From: Saxibacter everestensis
GTDB taxonomy: Bacteria; Actinomycetota; Actinomycetes; Actinomycetales; Brevibacteriaceae
NCBI RefSeq assembly: GCF_025787225.1
Contig: NZ_CP090958.1
Span: forward strand, 1,331,856 to 1,395,855
Direction of reading: 5' to 3'
Length of the DNA: 64,000 nucleotides
Shown: positions 28,015-36,665 of the stretch, one piece after another
How the letters are laid out: every line of letters begins with the position of its first letter
Numbering within the stretch: position 1 is the first letter of the stretch
The notes under the pieces: generated by a model
Databases searched by the model: none
Seen by the model: only the letters and a program-made list of their open reading frames with translations
Told to the model about the DNA's origin: nothing
Program-made: the position numbers and the translations under genes

Positions 28015-28640
28015 TCGCCTTTGACGTTCACGATCTGCCGCAGGGTGTGCTTCACCCGCACCGGGTCATCGGCGTCTTGCATCACCACGTCAATGTCCTT
28101 GTACGCCTACGGGATCTCGTTAATTAACGTGCGATGTTATCGCCTCGCGAAGCTGATCGCGAGTGAATGTCTAGCGCGAAGTTTCGGCCTTCACCACGCG
28201 GCGAGGAGTTCATTGACAGCGGATTGCCGAGGCCTTCGACCACGTAGGACGCGGTGCCCATGCTGCCAGGGATGAGGCCGAGCTGGCCTTGTATTGCTTC
28301 GATTGCGCCATTTCGGCTGATCCACAGGTCGCGTCCGAAGTGGTGCTCCAGCTGGGTGAAGTTGTGGTGGTAATTCACTTCACTGAGCGATCCGCCTCCG
28401 CGTCCATGTACGCGGACAGTGCGGCGAGGGTGCGGTCCATTGTTTCTTCCCGATTGAATCGGGCGAACTCCTGGGTCCAGCGCAGTCCACGAATGTACTG
28501 CTCGAACTCGGAAGTGTCAGCGATGAGATACGCCAAGTCGGGATCGGGCAGGTCGATCCGATTGTTCGCCACGTACCGCTGGCGACCGTGATGTGGTGCT
28601 GTGCGACCTTGTTGCTATGAGAGCAGCCAAATCACACGTC
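28011..28640 (-). pseudogene. rtcB (RNA ligase) remnant with several lesions
   Basis: On the minus strand the C-terminal half of an RtcB tRNA-splicing ligase can be followed through different frames. Visible pieces are SNKVAQHHITVA near 28600, LPDPDLAYLIADTSEF near 28540, NYHHNFTQLEHHFGRD near 28370, IPGSMGTASYVVEGLGN near 28255, and AYKDIDVVMQDADD with the terminal LRQIVNVKG near 28030. There is a frameshift near 28376, a deletion after the GEGR segment, and an in-frame TAG before AYKDID. The N-terminal half is absent. RtcB seals 3'-phosphate or cyclic-phosphate RNA ends; this copy is clearly dead. Confidence 0.85.
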
Positions 28641-28731
28641 AGGTAGGACGGCGCGGAGAAGCCCTGACCCGCGATTCGGCGTTGCTGCCAGATCAGCTAT
28701 CCTCTAATGGCGGCGTTATGCAACACCCTTC

Positions 28732-28808
28732 GCCCCTGTAGCTCAGCTGGTTAGAGCAGCGGACTCATAATCCGTCGGTCGCGGGTTCAAGTCCCGCCGG
28801 GGGCACCA
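28732..28808 (+). tRNA. tRNA with anticodon CAU (elongator Met or Ile2)
   Basis: A complete cloverleaf: acceptor GCCCCTG pairs with CGGGGGC, D-arm GCTC/GAGC, anticodon loop CTCATAA with anticodon CAT, and T-arm GCGGGTTCAAGTCCCGC. The 3' CCA is encoded. Genomic CAT can be elongator Met or the lysidine-modified Ile2 tRNA. The C4-G69 and C5-G68 pairs, and close likeness to E. coli Ile2 through the anticodon and T-arm, favour Ile2, but this is an inference. Confidence 0.93.
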
Positions 28809-29057
28809 ACGACGGGAACCGGCATCCTTGCTGGTCACAGGCTTACCGGGATGCTGTTCCCGGCCCGCCACCGCCCGAGATTAGCCGGACGATTCGCTCA
28901 AAGGGGTAGTGGGCCAGAAAAGGCCTCCTACCTTGTCCGCAGCGTCGTGTCGCATCTCGTCCAAGCCTGGCCGTGGTCGTTTCATCGAGATCACCGCCGA
29001 CGAAACCAGCCAGGCTGGGCGTTCCTGCACTCCCGCGGCATCGGCGAGTGACTGTCA

Positions 29058-30722
29058 GTGCTGGGTGGCAGCATGGGGGTTATGGAAAGCAATGGTGCTT
29101 CGCATAACCGCAGGGATGACAGTCGTCCGGCGGTTGCTGGCGTGGGCTCGGCGCAGCTGAGCGTTGCTGCCGTTGATGTCATCGTTGATGGCCCTCGGAT
29201 GCTGATCGAGGGTGCGGTGGCTGAGGCCGTGTCCGGGGTGATCAGCGCGGAGTCGTTGAGACTGTTGCGGAGTGTGTTGGATCGGTCTCTGGCCTGTGAT
29301 CTCGGTGAGTACGTCGTGCTGTTGGAGCGGCTGGATGAGGCGGAGGACCTGCCGGAGGAGCTCCGGGTTGATGTGATCCGGGCCTGGGAACGCGTGTCCG
29401 CCAGTGCTCGGGCCCGGCAGGATGACCAGCTGGTTGAGCACCGGGCGAACGCCGCCGGTGCCGCGGCCCGGGTCTACCGCGCCCAACCGGCGGGCAGTAC
29501 CCGGCCTGGGGTGGAGGAGTTGGAGCGGTTCGCCCGGATGGAGATCACCGCCGCCCTGAAGTGGACCGATGGGCACGCCAAACGTCGGATCGACCAGGCG
29601 TCCCGGGTGATCGACCGGCTCCCGAGCACACACTTCTTGCACCGGGCCGCGGTGCTCAGCTCGGCGCAGGTCGCGGTGCTGGATGAGAACTCGAAAGACT
29701 TCGACGCCTACCAGGCCGCGGCGTTCGAGATGTGGCTGCTACCGAAAATCCCGGACCTCACCGTGGCGAAAACCCGGCGGCTCGCGGCACGGTACTGCGC
29801 GAATCTGTGCCCGGAGATCCTCAGCGACCGACACGAACAAGCCCTCCAACGCCGCAGCGTGCGCAAACAGGCCTGCCCGGATGGGATGGCGATCCTCGAA
29901 GCCTACCTACCCGCGGATGCCGCGGACATCGTGTACAACTGCCTCACCGCCTTCGCCCGAACCGGCCCACCGGAGACCACAGTGGCGCAGCGGCGTGCGG
30001 ACGCCCTGGTCGACCTCGCCCTGGCCGGTCTCGCCGGCTACACCGACCCCGCCGGAAGAGCGCTGACCACGACCCTGAACGTCACCATCCCCGCCACCCT
30101 GCTGGCCCAAACCCTGGACGACCTCGCCCGACACGGTGACGCTGGCGGGACGGACGGCGGGGCTGGACATGGCGGCGGCGCTGGCAGTCCAACCGGCGCC
30201 GATGGCGATATCACGGGCATAGCGAGCACTCCGGCTGCGACTGACGACGATGAACCAGCGGGTGCGGCGATCCTGGCCGGATACGGCGTGATCCCACCAG
30301 TCCTCGCAGTCAGACTAGCCGCGGACGCCACCTGGCGGCGGATCATCACCGACCCCATCGACGGAACCGTCCTCCACATCGACAGCAGCGAGTACCGTCC
30401 GCCCGAAGAACTCAAACGCTACGTAGTAGCCCGCAGCCAACACTGCATCTTCATCGGCTGCACCGTCCCGGCACACAAATGCGACCTGGACCATACTGTT
30501 CCGTTTCCGGTGGGCCGGACCACCGCAGCGGACATGGGCCCGCTCTCGCGCGGGCATCACCGGCTAAAAACATTCGGACAATGGAAACTCGAACAGCCAG
30601 ACAACGGTGTCTTCCGCTGGACCGACCCACACCACCGGCAATACTGGGTCACGCCGGAACCACTAGAAAGCGAACCCATCCACGACCTCAACCTCGCCCT
30701 ACCAGACGTCCCACCCTTCTGA
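29058..30722 (+). CDS. DUF222 domain HNH endonuclease-like protein
   Basis: A 554-residue protein of a family expanded in actinobacteria. The DUF222 domain covers about residues 60-370, with an alpha-helical N-terminal half and the block IEITAALKWTDGHAKRRIDQ-type sequence seen as MEITAALKWTDGHAKR. A Gly-rich linker (about 360-400) precedes an HNH domain near residue 455-530 with CIFIGCTVPAHKCDLDH and GPLSRGHHRLKT. Such proteins are probably nucleases linked to mobile or self-spreading elements, but the function is unproven. Starts at 29058 (GTG), 29073 and 29082 are possible. Gap 28809-29057 holds nothing else I recognise. Confidence 0.87.
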   Translation: MLGGSMGVMESNGASHNRRDDSRPAVAGVGSAQLSVAAVDVIVDGPRMLIEGAVAEAVSGVISAESLRLLRSVLDRSLACDLGEYVVLLERLDEAEDLPEELRVDVIRAWERVSASARARQDDQLVEHRANAAGAAARVYRAQPAGSTRPGVEELERFARMEITAALKWTDGHAKRRIDQASRVIDRLPSTHFLHRAAVLSSAQVAVLDENSKDFDAYQAAAFEMWLLPKIPDLTVAKTRRLAARYCANLCPEILSDRHEQALQRRSVRKQACPDGMAILEAYLPADAADIVYNCLTAFARTGPPETTVAQRRADALVDLALAGLAGYTDPAGRALTTTLNVTIPATLLAQTLDDLARHGDAGGTDGGAGHGGGAGSPTGADGDITGIASTPAATDDDEPAGAAILAGYGVIPPVLAVRLAADATWRRIITDPIDGTVLHIDSSEYRPPEELKRYVVARSQHCIFIGCTVPAHKCDLDHTVPFPVGRTTAADMGPLSRGHHRLKTFGQWKLEQPDNGVFRWTDPHHRQYWVTPEPLESEPIHDLNLALPDVPPF

Positions 30723-30920
30723 CCGCATGCGCTGCCAACGGACCCCGCAGCGCGTTCCGCCGCCCGCTTCGCAACGCCCGACCCCGGTGCTGGCATAGGA
30801 GTAGCGGACGTGGCACAATGTGCACTGTTGGAAGTATCACGCCGAAGTTGACGGCATGTGCAGCCTCCGCAGTGTTCAGGGTCGTAGGGGAAGACGTACC
30901 CATGAACTAGGGAGGTTGGG

Positions 30921-31421
30921 ATGTCTGTTATGACCAGAGGCGTTCTTTTTGTGCACTCAACACCTCGTGCGCTGTGCCCACATGTCGAATGGGCAGCGGG
31001 CGGGGCTATTGACGCGCAAGCATCATTTGACTGGACCCCCCAGCCGGCGGCTCCGGGACTGTTTCGCGCCGAAATGTCATGGCAGGCCCCACCCGGCTCG
31101 GGTGCCAAAATCGCCTCCGCTCTGCGTGGTTGGGAACACCTGCGTTATGAGGTCACCGAGGAGCCGAGCCCCGGCGTGGATGGCGCCCGATGGAGCCACA
31201 CGCCCGATCTCGGAATCTTCCATGCCGTCACCGACGTGCACGGCAACATCATGGTTCCTGAGGACCGAGTGCGTACCGCGCTCGAGGTCAGCGCGGGTAA
31301 TCCTCGCCGATTGACCGATGAAATGGCTCTTGCCCTCGGCCAGGCCTGGGACGACGAACTGGAACCATTCAGGCACGCAGGCGATGGCGCGCCGGTGCGA
31401 TGGCTGCACAAGGTCGGCTGA
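30921..31421 (+). CDS. DUF3145 family protein
   Basis: A 166-residue protein matching the actinobacterial DUF3145 family, with MTRGVLFVHSTPRALCPHVE at the start. No biochemical function is known. In many actinobacteria it lies next to the fab genes, and here it is convergent with fabF across a strong terminator. GGGAGG precedes the ATG. A weak copy of its last codons, including TGA, follows at 31427-31440. Confidence 0.88.
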   Translation: MSVMTRGVLFVHSTPRALCPHVEWAAGGAIDAQASFDWTPQPAAPGLFRAEMSWQAPPGSGAKIASALRGWEHLRYEVTEEPSPGVDGARWSHTPDLGIFHAVTDVHGNIMVPEDRVRTALEVSAGNPRRLTDEMALALGQAWDDELEPFRHAGDGAPVRWLHKVG

Positions 31422-31498
31422 GCCAGCAAGCTTCGGCTGACCCCGCGAGCACCGGGGGAGACCGCAAAGCGTCGACACACAAGTAAAGCGTCGACATT

Positions 31499-31542
31499 AG
31501 TAATAAGGAGGCCCGGGCGACTGCCCGGGCCTCCTTATTACT
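31499..31542. terminator. 20-bp perfect inverted repeat, bidirectional terminator
   Basis: Two 20-bp arms (31499-31518 and 31523-31542) flank the loop GACT. The core is GGAGGCCCGGGC, with AT-rich ends that supply T-rich tails on either strand. It lies between the convergent DUF3145 and fabF genes and should stop both transcripts. Confidence 0.9.
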
Positions 31543-31560
31543 TGTCGCAGTTGTCTCCAC

Positions 31561-31646
31561 GCGAACCGTGACGACGTCTACACGCTCCACGCGAACCGTG
31601 ACGACGTCTACACGCTCCACGCGAACCGTGACGACGTCTACACGCT
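31561..31646 (-). repeat. 30-bp tandem repeat containing the fabF stop codon
   Basis: Two exact 30-bp units and a third nearly complete one read GCGAACCGTGACGACGTCTA on the plus strand, followed by CACGCTCCAC. The copy nearest fabF contains the fabF stop (TAG, plus-strand CTA at 31638-31640). The other copies extend past the gene. It is thus a threefold copy of the end of fabF. Confidence 0.9.
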
Positions 31647-32879
31647 TCGCGCCACCACGACGGCATTGTGACCGCCGAAGCCGAACGAGGTGCTCACCGC
31701 AAGCAGGTCGCCGTCAGGAAGCTTCCGGGGGTCGTTCAGTACGACATCGAGATTGACCGCCGGATCCACGTTCTGGGTGTTGATAGTCGGCGGCGCCATC
31801 CGCTCCTTCAAGGCGAGCACTGTCAGGATTGCCTCGACGGCCCCTGCGCCACCCAGCAGGTGTCCGGTCATCGATTTGGTGGCCGACACAGCCGCATCGT
31901 CGATAGCCGCACCGAGAATCTTGTTCAGCGCCACGGATTCGGGTATGTCACCGACCGGGGTCGAGGTGGCGTGCGCGTTGATGTGGCGCACGTCGGCCGG
32001 CGACGCGTCTGCGTCATCAAGCGCCAGTCGGAGGGCGCGTGCCGCGCCGGTGCCGTCCGGGTCGCCCGCGGTGATGTGGTACGAATCGTTAGAAACACCC
32101 GATCCAGCGAGTTCGGCGTAGATCGTTGCGCCGCGTGCCTTGGCGTGGTCCTCGAACTCGAGGACCAGAGCGCCGGCGCCCTCGGCCATCACGAAACCAT
32201 CGCGGTCGACGTCGTAGGGGCGTGAAGCGTGCTCGGGATCATCGTTGCGCTTAGACAGCGCCTGCATCGAAGCGAAAGCGGCCAGTGGCAGCGGGTGAAT
32301 CGCGGCCTCCGATCCTCCGGCAACCACAACATCGGCACGGCCGGAGCGGAGGATATCCAGGGCATGTCCGAGGCTTTCGGTACTCGATGCGCAAGCAGAC
32401 ACCATGGTCTGCACCGAGGCGCGCGCCTTGAGCTCCATGCCGACAGCGGCGGCTGGTCCGTTCGGCATCAGCATCGGTACAGTCAGCGGCATGACTCGGC
32501 GCGGACCGCGTTCGCGCAGGGTATCCCAGGCATCCAGCAGGGTCCACACCCCGCCGATTCCGCTGGCCCATGAAACGGCGAGCCGATCGGGGTCGACGTC
32601 CGGCGTGCCTGCATCCGCCCAGGCTTCGCGAGCGGAGATCAGGGCGAATTGGCTCGATGGGTCCAGCCGCTTAGCCTCGACGCGGGTCAGTTTTTCCTCG
32701 ACGGTTCCCGCCGGGACCTTGCCCGCGATGGTGACTGGCAGCGAGTACTTCTCGCCCCAGTCGTTGTCCAGAGCGTGAATTCCGGATGTGCCGGCTAGTG
32801 CCGCCTGCCAGGTGGAGGCTGCGTCCGAGCCGATAGGCGTGGTAGCACCAATTCCTGTGATGACGACCTTGCGCGACAT
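31638..32879 (-). CDS. fabF: 3-oxoacyl-ACP synthase II (FabF)
   Basis: A 413-residue condensing enzyme that elongates acyl-ACP in fatty acid synthesis. The catalytic Cys is in SACASSTESLGHAL, and the two His are in NAHATSTPVGD and SMTGHLLGGAGAVEA. FGFGGHNAV closes the domain. It is the last gene of fasR-like, fabD, fabH, acpP, fabF on the minus strand. A 39-nt hairpin lies between acpP and fabF. Its last codons are copied in a 30-bp tandem repeat. Confidence 0.95.
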   Translation of the reverse strand: MSRKVVITGIGATTPIGSDAASTWQAALAGTSGIHALDNDWGEKYSLPVTIAGKVPAGTVEEKLTRVEAKRLDPSSQFALISAREAWADAGTPDVDPDRLAVSWASGIGGVWTLLDAWDTLRERGPRRVMPLTVPMLMPNGPAAAVGMELKARASVQTMVSACASSTESLGHALDILRSGRADVVVAGGSEAAIHPLPLAAFASMQALSKRNDDPEHASRPYDVDRDGFVMAEGAGALVLEFEDHAKARGATIYAELAGSGVSNDSYHITAGDPDGTGAARALRLALDDADASPADVRHINAHATSTPVGDIPESVALNKILGAAIDDAAVSATKSMTGHLLGGAGAVEAILTVLALKERMAPPTINTQNVDPAVNLDVVLNDPRKLPDGDLLAVSTSFGFGGHNAVVVARSV

Positions 32880-32925
32880 AGCGTGGAACCCTTTACAGTT
32901 GCTCGAGATTGGCAGTAATGCGCCC

Positions 32926-32962
32926 GGCCTGCCTTACGGACTGTGGATCCGTCCGGCAGGCC
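32926..32962 (-). terminator. Two-part hairpin between acpP and fabF
   Basis: GGCCTGCC (32926-32933) pairs with GGCAGGCC (32955-32962), and inside it ACGGA (32936-32940) with TCCGT (32948-32952). It sits in the only longer gap between acpP and fabF. It may reduce read-through or protect the acpP message, giving more carrier than synthase; there is no strong T-run. Confidence 0.6.
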
Positions 32963-32974
32963 GTTGGGCACTAC

Positions 32975-33223
32975 TCAGTTCTGGGCGTTATGGATGAAGG
33001 TGACGGCATCCTGAACGGTGCTGAGGTTCTTGACCTCGTCGTCAGGAATCTTTACGTCGAACTTCTCTTCGGCGTTGACCACGATGGTCATCATCGAGAT
33101 CGAGTCGATGTCGAGGTCATCGGTGAACGACTTGCTCGGCTCGACGGTCTCGGCGGCCAGGCCAGTTTCTTCGTTGACGATCTCGGCCAGGCCTGCGAGG
33201 ATCTCTGATTCGGTGTGTGCCAT
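32975..33223 (-). CDS. acpP: Acyl carrier protein
   Basis: An acidic 82-residue carrier. The 4'-phosphopantetheine attachment Ser is Ser41 in DLDIDSISMM. It holds growing acyl chains for the Fab enzymes in the cytoplasm. It lies between fabH (95 bp upstream) and fabF (95 bp downstream) on the same strand. A short hairpin at 33256-33277 lies in the gap before it. Confidence 0.95.
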   Translation of the reverse strand: MAHTESEILAGLAEIVNEETGLAAETVEPSKSFTDDLDIDSISMMTIVVNAEEKFDVKIPDDEVKNLSTVQDAVTFIHNAQN

Positions 33224-33255
33224 GTTGTGAGTTCTTCCTTTTCTTCACTAGTGGT

Positions 33256-33277
33256 ATCAAGCTTCTATTAGCTTGAT
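33256..33277 (-). other. Short inverted repeat between fabH and acpP
   Basis: ATCAAGC and GCTTGAT form a 7-bp stem with an 8-nt loop. It may modulate message stability or termination inside the fab operon. Evidence is limited to the structure. Confidence 0.4.
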
Positions 33278-33318
33278 CGTCTCCGATGGAGTGGTCGGGG
33301 TTTAGCCCCGAACAGATG

Positions 33319-34326
33319 TTACGGGAGAATCACGACCTGCGCGCCGTAGACCAGCCCAGCGCCGAAACCAATTTGCAGAGCGAGCCCGCCATGCAGTTCC
33401 GGGTTCTCGCGCAGCAAGCGCTCGGTGGCCAGCGGAATCGACGCCGCGGAGGTGTTTCCGTTGTCGGCAATGTCACGACCGATCACGACGCTGTCCGGCA
33501 GTTTCAACTGCTTCGCCAGTTCATCGATGATTCGCATATTTGCCTGGTGCGGCACGAAGGCGTCCAGATCGTCCGCCGTGATACCGGCTTCGTCCAGGGC
33601 CTGCTTTGCGACCTTGGCCATATCCCAGACCGCCCACCGGAAGACCGTGGGGCCTTCCTGGCGCAGGGTTGGGAAAGACGCCTCAGGGTCGTCGCGGTAA
33701 TCAAGGAATGAGTTGGTGACCCGGATGGTGTCCCAGTTCTCGCCCTTCGAGCCCCATACGCTCCGGCTGATTCCCGGCACGTCACTCGGCCCGATGACGA
33801 CGGCACCTGCGCCGTCACCCAGCAGGAATGAAATGGAACGGTCGGTCGGGTCGATGAAGTCAGACAGCTTCTCCACGCCGACCACGAGCACATTGCGCGC
33901 CGTGCCCGCGCGAACCAGTGCGTCGGCCTGTGCCACCCCGTAGCAGTAGCCGGCGCAGGCGGCCGAGATATCCCAGGCGGGAACCGGCCCGGTGCCCAGC
34001 CTGTGCGCAAGCAGCGACGCGGCCGAAGGAGTCGGGTACGGGAACGTCACCGTAGCTACCAGAACACTGTCGATGTCGGCCGGCGTGAGACCGGCGTTGG
34101 CGATTGCTTCCTGCGCCGCTTCTTCCGACATCTCGACGACGCCGACTTCAGGAGACGCCCGATGGCGGGTGACGATTCCGGTGCGCTGCTGAATCCACTC
34201 ATCGGACGAATCGATTGCTTCGACCAGGTCCGAATTCGGAACCGTGTGTTCCGAGCGGTAGCCGCCGATACCGAGAATTCGGCTGTGCTGCACCGGTTCG
34301 GTGCTATTCAACGTAGGTTTGGCCAT
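33319..34326 (-). CDS. fabH: 3-oxoacyl-ACP synthase III (FabH)
   Basis: A 335-residue initiating condensing enzyme that joins acyl-CoA to malonyl-ACP. The catalytic Cys124 is in SAACAGYCYG, the His in FVPHQANMRIIDE, and the Asn in DNGNTSAASIPLA. In actinobacteria it often prefers branched primers, but this is not shown here. Its ATG shares a base with the fabD stop (TAATG). Confidence 0.95.
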   Translation of the reverse strand: MAKPTLNSTEPVQHSRILGIGGYRSEHTVPNSDLVEAIDSSDEWIQQRTGIVTRHRASPEVGVVEMSEEAAQEAIANAGLTPADIDSVLVATVTFPYPTPSAASLLAHRLGTGPVPAWDISAACAGYCYGVAQADALVRAGTARNVLVVGVEKLSDFIDPTDRSISFLLGDGAGAVVIGPSDVPGISRSVWGSKGENWDTIRVTNSFLDYRDDPEASFPTLRQEGPTVFRWAVWDMAKVAKQALDEAGITADDLDAFVPHQANMRIIDELAKQLKLPDSVVIGRDIADNGNTSAASIPLATERLLRENPELHGGLALQIGFGAGLVYGAQVVILP

Positions 34327-35270
34327 TACTGCTTTGCTCCCTCGGGGTCAACGCCGGCATGACGAGCGATCATATCGCGCGCTGCCTCCAGATCGTCAGG
34401 GGTCTTCAGCGCCAGGGTTTCGACGCCTTTCAGCCCCCGCTTCGCCAACCCGGTCAGCGTGCCGGCCGGGGGAAGTTCTATCAGGCCGGTGACGCCGAGC
34501 TCTTTCAGCGTCTCCATGCACAAATCCCAGCGGACCGGATTGGAGACCTGGCGGACCAGGCGTTTGACGTAGTCACGACCGGAATTGACCACCGCGCCAT
34601 CGGCGTTGCTGAGTAACGCGACTGCCGGATCGTTGACGGTCATCCCGGGTGCGATCCGTTCCAGCACGCTCACTGCGGGACCCATGTGGTGGGTATGGAA
34701 GGCCCCGGCGACCTTGAGCGGGATAACCCGGGCCTTGGCCGGCGGATCGGCGCTGAGAGCGGCGAGCTGTTCGAGTGTGCCGGCAGCGACGGTCTGCCCT
34801 CCGCCATTGGCGTTTGCCGGGGTCAGGCCGTGCCGGAGGATCGTTTCGTCTACCTCGTCGGCGCTGCCGCCAAGGACCGCGCTCATGCCCGTCGGGGTCG
34901 CGGCTGCCGCCTCGGCCATCGCGCGCCCGCGTTCCCGGACCAGGATCATTGCTTGTTCGCCTGAGAGCGCACCGGCGGCGCTGGCGGCGGCGATTTCGCC
35001 GACCGAGTGCCCGGCCAGAGCGTCCGGACGGGGCGTGTCCTCGCCGAAAAGAGCGGCGAACGAGGCGATTGCCGCGGCTACCAGCAATGGCTGAGCGACG
35101 GCGGTGTCTTTAATCGTCTCATCGTCGGATTCGGTGCCGTGCGTCAGCAGATCGATGTCGGCCGCGGCAGAGAGCCACGCTAGGCGATCTTTGAATCCGG
35201 GCACTTCGAGCCACGGCGTCAGGAATCCGGAAGTCTGGGCGCCCTGTCCAGGGCAGGCGATCGCAAGCAC
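34326..35270 (-). CDS. fabD: Malonyl-CoA:ACP transacylase (FabD)
   Basis: A 314-residue acyltransferase that loads malonate on ACP. The active Ser is in LAGHSVGEIAAAS, the starting motif is CPGQGAQTSGFL, and the His region FHTHHMGPA. It is the first synthetic gene of the operon, 54 bp after the PucR-type regulator, and overlaps fabH by one base. Confidence 0.95.
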   Translation of the reverse strand: MLAIACPGQGAQTSGFLTPWLEVPGFKDRLAWLSAAADIDLLTHGTESDDETIKDTAVAQPLLVAAAIASFAALFGEDTPRPDALAGHSVGEIAAASAAGALSGEQAMILVRERGRAMAEAAAATPTGMSAVLGGSADEVDETILRHGLTPANANGGGQTVAAGTLEQLAALSADPPAKARVIPLKVAGAFHTHHMGPAVSVLERIAPGMTVNDPAVALLSNADGAVVNSGRDYVKRLVRQVSNPVRWDLCMETLKELGVTGLIELPPAGTLTGLAKRGLKGVETLALKTPDDLEAARDMIARHAGVDPEGAKQ

Positions 35271-35324
35271 TATTCAACTCTCGTCCTCATTGCGGCTCAA
35301 TCGGCATAACGACAGCTACCAACC

Positions 35325-36572
35325 TTAGGAAGCGGAATTGGAGGTAGTCGACAAACCGGTTGAGGCGGCAAGTCGGCCGTAGACCAGCGCGGCGCGAATA
35401 ACGAAGGATTCACGTGCCGCCGTCGGGTCCCAGCCGACCGTCTCAGTCGCTTTGCGCAGCCGGTAGCGGACGGTGTTGGGGTGCACGTACATCTCTCGTG
35501 CGGTGGCCTCGAGGGAGTTGCCGCAGTCCAGATAGATGGTCACGGTCTCCAGCAGGCTGCCGCCGAGCGCTTCAAGCGGCCGATAGATCCGGTTGATCAA
35601 TTCGGCCTGGGCATCCAGGTCGCCTGCCATCGCCCGTTCCGGCCACAACTCGTCCGCCGTCACCGGGCGGGGAGCGCTGGGCCATGCCGCGACTGCCTTT
35701 CGGGCCGCTACAGCCGCGGCCGCCGACCTTCCGGCCTCGGCAAGTGTTGCGACCGTCGGGCCCAGCACAACCGACGTCGGTCCGAACCGGTCGGCAAGCG
35801 CCGCGGCGGACTTGCGGAAGTCGCTCGAGCCGCCAAGCACGACGATCAACCGGTCCTCATGGATTCCGACCAGCGCGTCTTCGGCTACCTTCTGGGCCGC
35901 ACGCCTGAGTTCGTCGGTCAGCTGCGGTGTAGGGCGGAAAGGCGCCTGGCCGACGACAACGGCTACCTCCCCTTGGGAACGCCAGCCCAGGGCCGAGGTG
36001 CGGGAGGCGAGTGCGTCCACGGACTCGCCCCGGACGAGTGAATCGACGACGAGGGCCTCGAGCCGGGCATCCCAGCTACCGCGCGCCTCGGCTGCCTGTG
36101 CGTAGACGTCGGCCGCGGCGAATGCGACCTCGCGGGAAAACCTGAGCACGGCTTCGCGCAGCGCCGCCTCATCGTCCACCTTCGCCAGATCCGGCACTCG
36201 CTCTTCGACGACTTCGACCACGACCCGCACCAGCTGCAGGGTCTGCTGCAGTGAAATGGCGCGGGTAAGCTCACGGGGCGCCGCACGGAAGATGTCGGCA
36301 ACGATCCATAGCGGTGCGGCCGGCTTGCGGTACCACTCGACGAACGAGGAGATGCCCGCCTGTGCGACCAGTCCTACCCACGAACGGTCGGCAGGCTGCA
36401 TGGCTCGATACCAGGGCAATGTGGCGTCAAGGCGCTGCAGGGTGGCGGTGGCCAGGGTGCCTATGCCTGCCTTCAGGCGACGCCCGGTGGCAGCCCGGAG
36501 GCGTAGTGCTTCTGTCTCATCGGTTGACGTCGGCTTGTTCGCCGCTGCCTTGCCTGTCGTCCTCGCAGTCAT
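35325..36572 (-). CDS. PucR-type regulator, FasR-like activator of the fab operon
   Basis: A 415-residue regulator. The C-terminal PucR helix-turn-helix is clear in EMYVHPNTVRYRLRKATE. The middle has a GGDEF-like/CdaR-type region. In Streptomyces, a protein of this type (FasR) lies just before fabDHPF and activates it; the same order is present here, so that role is inferred. It is cut off from aceE upstream by a strong terminator. Confidence 0.85.
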   Translation of the reverse strand: MTARTTGKAAANKPTSTDETEALRLRAATGRRLKAGIGTLATATLQRLDATLPWYRAMQPADRSWVGLVAQAGISSFVEWYRKPAAPLWIVADIFRAAPRELTRAISLQQTLQLVRVVVEVVEERVPDLAKVDDEAALREAVLRFSREVAFAAADVYAQAAEARGSWDARLEALVVDSLVRGESVDALASRTSALGWRSQGEVAVVVGQAPFRPTPQLTDELRRAAQKVAEDALVGIHEDRLIVVLGGSSDFRKSAAALADRFGPTSVVLGPTVATLAEAGRSAAAAVAARKAVAAWPSAPRPVTADELWPERAMAGDLDAQAELINRIYRPLEALGGSLLETVTIYLDCGNSLEATAREMYVHPNTVRYRLRKATETVGWDPTAARESFVIRAALVYGRLAASTGLSTTSNSAS

Positions 36573-36609
36573 TCCTTGAGCATAAACACTCTTTGTCGGA
36601 AATGAACAA

Positions 36610-36648
36610 CGGCGGTGGCTTAAGTCAACAAGACTTAAGCCACCGCCG
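36610..36648 (-). terminator. Strong hairpin after aceE
   Basis: Perfect 17-bp arms (36610-36626 and 36632-36648) with the loop AACAA; the core is GGTGGCTTAAGTC. It lies 18 bp after the aceE stop and just before the fasR-like gene. On the minus strand it is followed by a modest T-rich stretch. It should end the aceE message. Confidence 0.88.
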
Positions 36649-36665
36649 CCGGTTCCAGGCTGGGA

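Noticed and set aside
31561-31646. Possible CRISPR array
   Set aside because: The units are directly joined without unique spacers and one contains the fabF stop; it is a tandem repeat.
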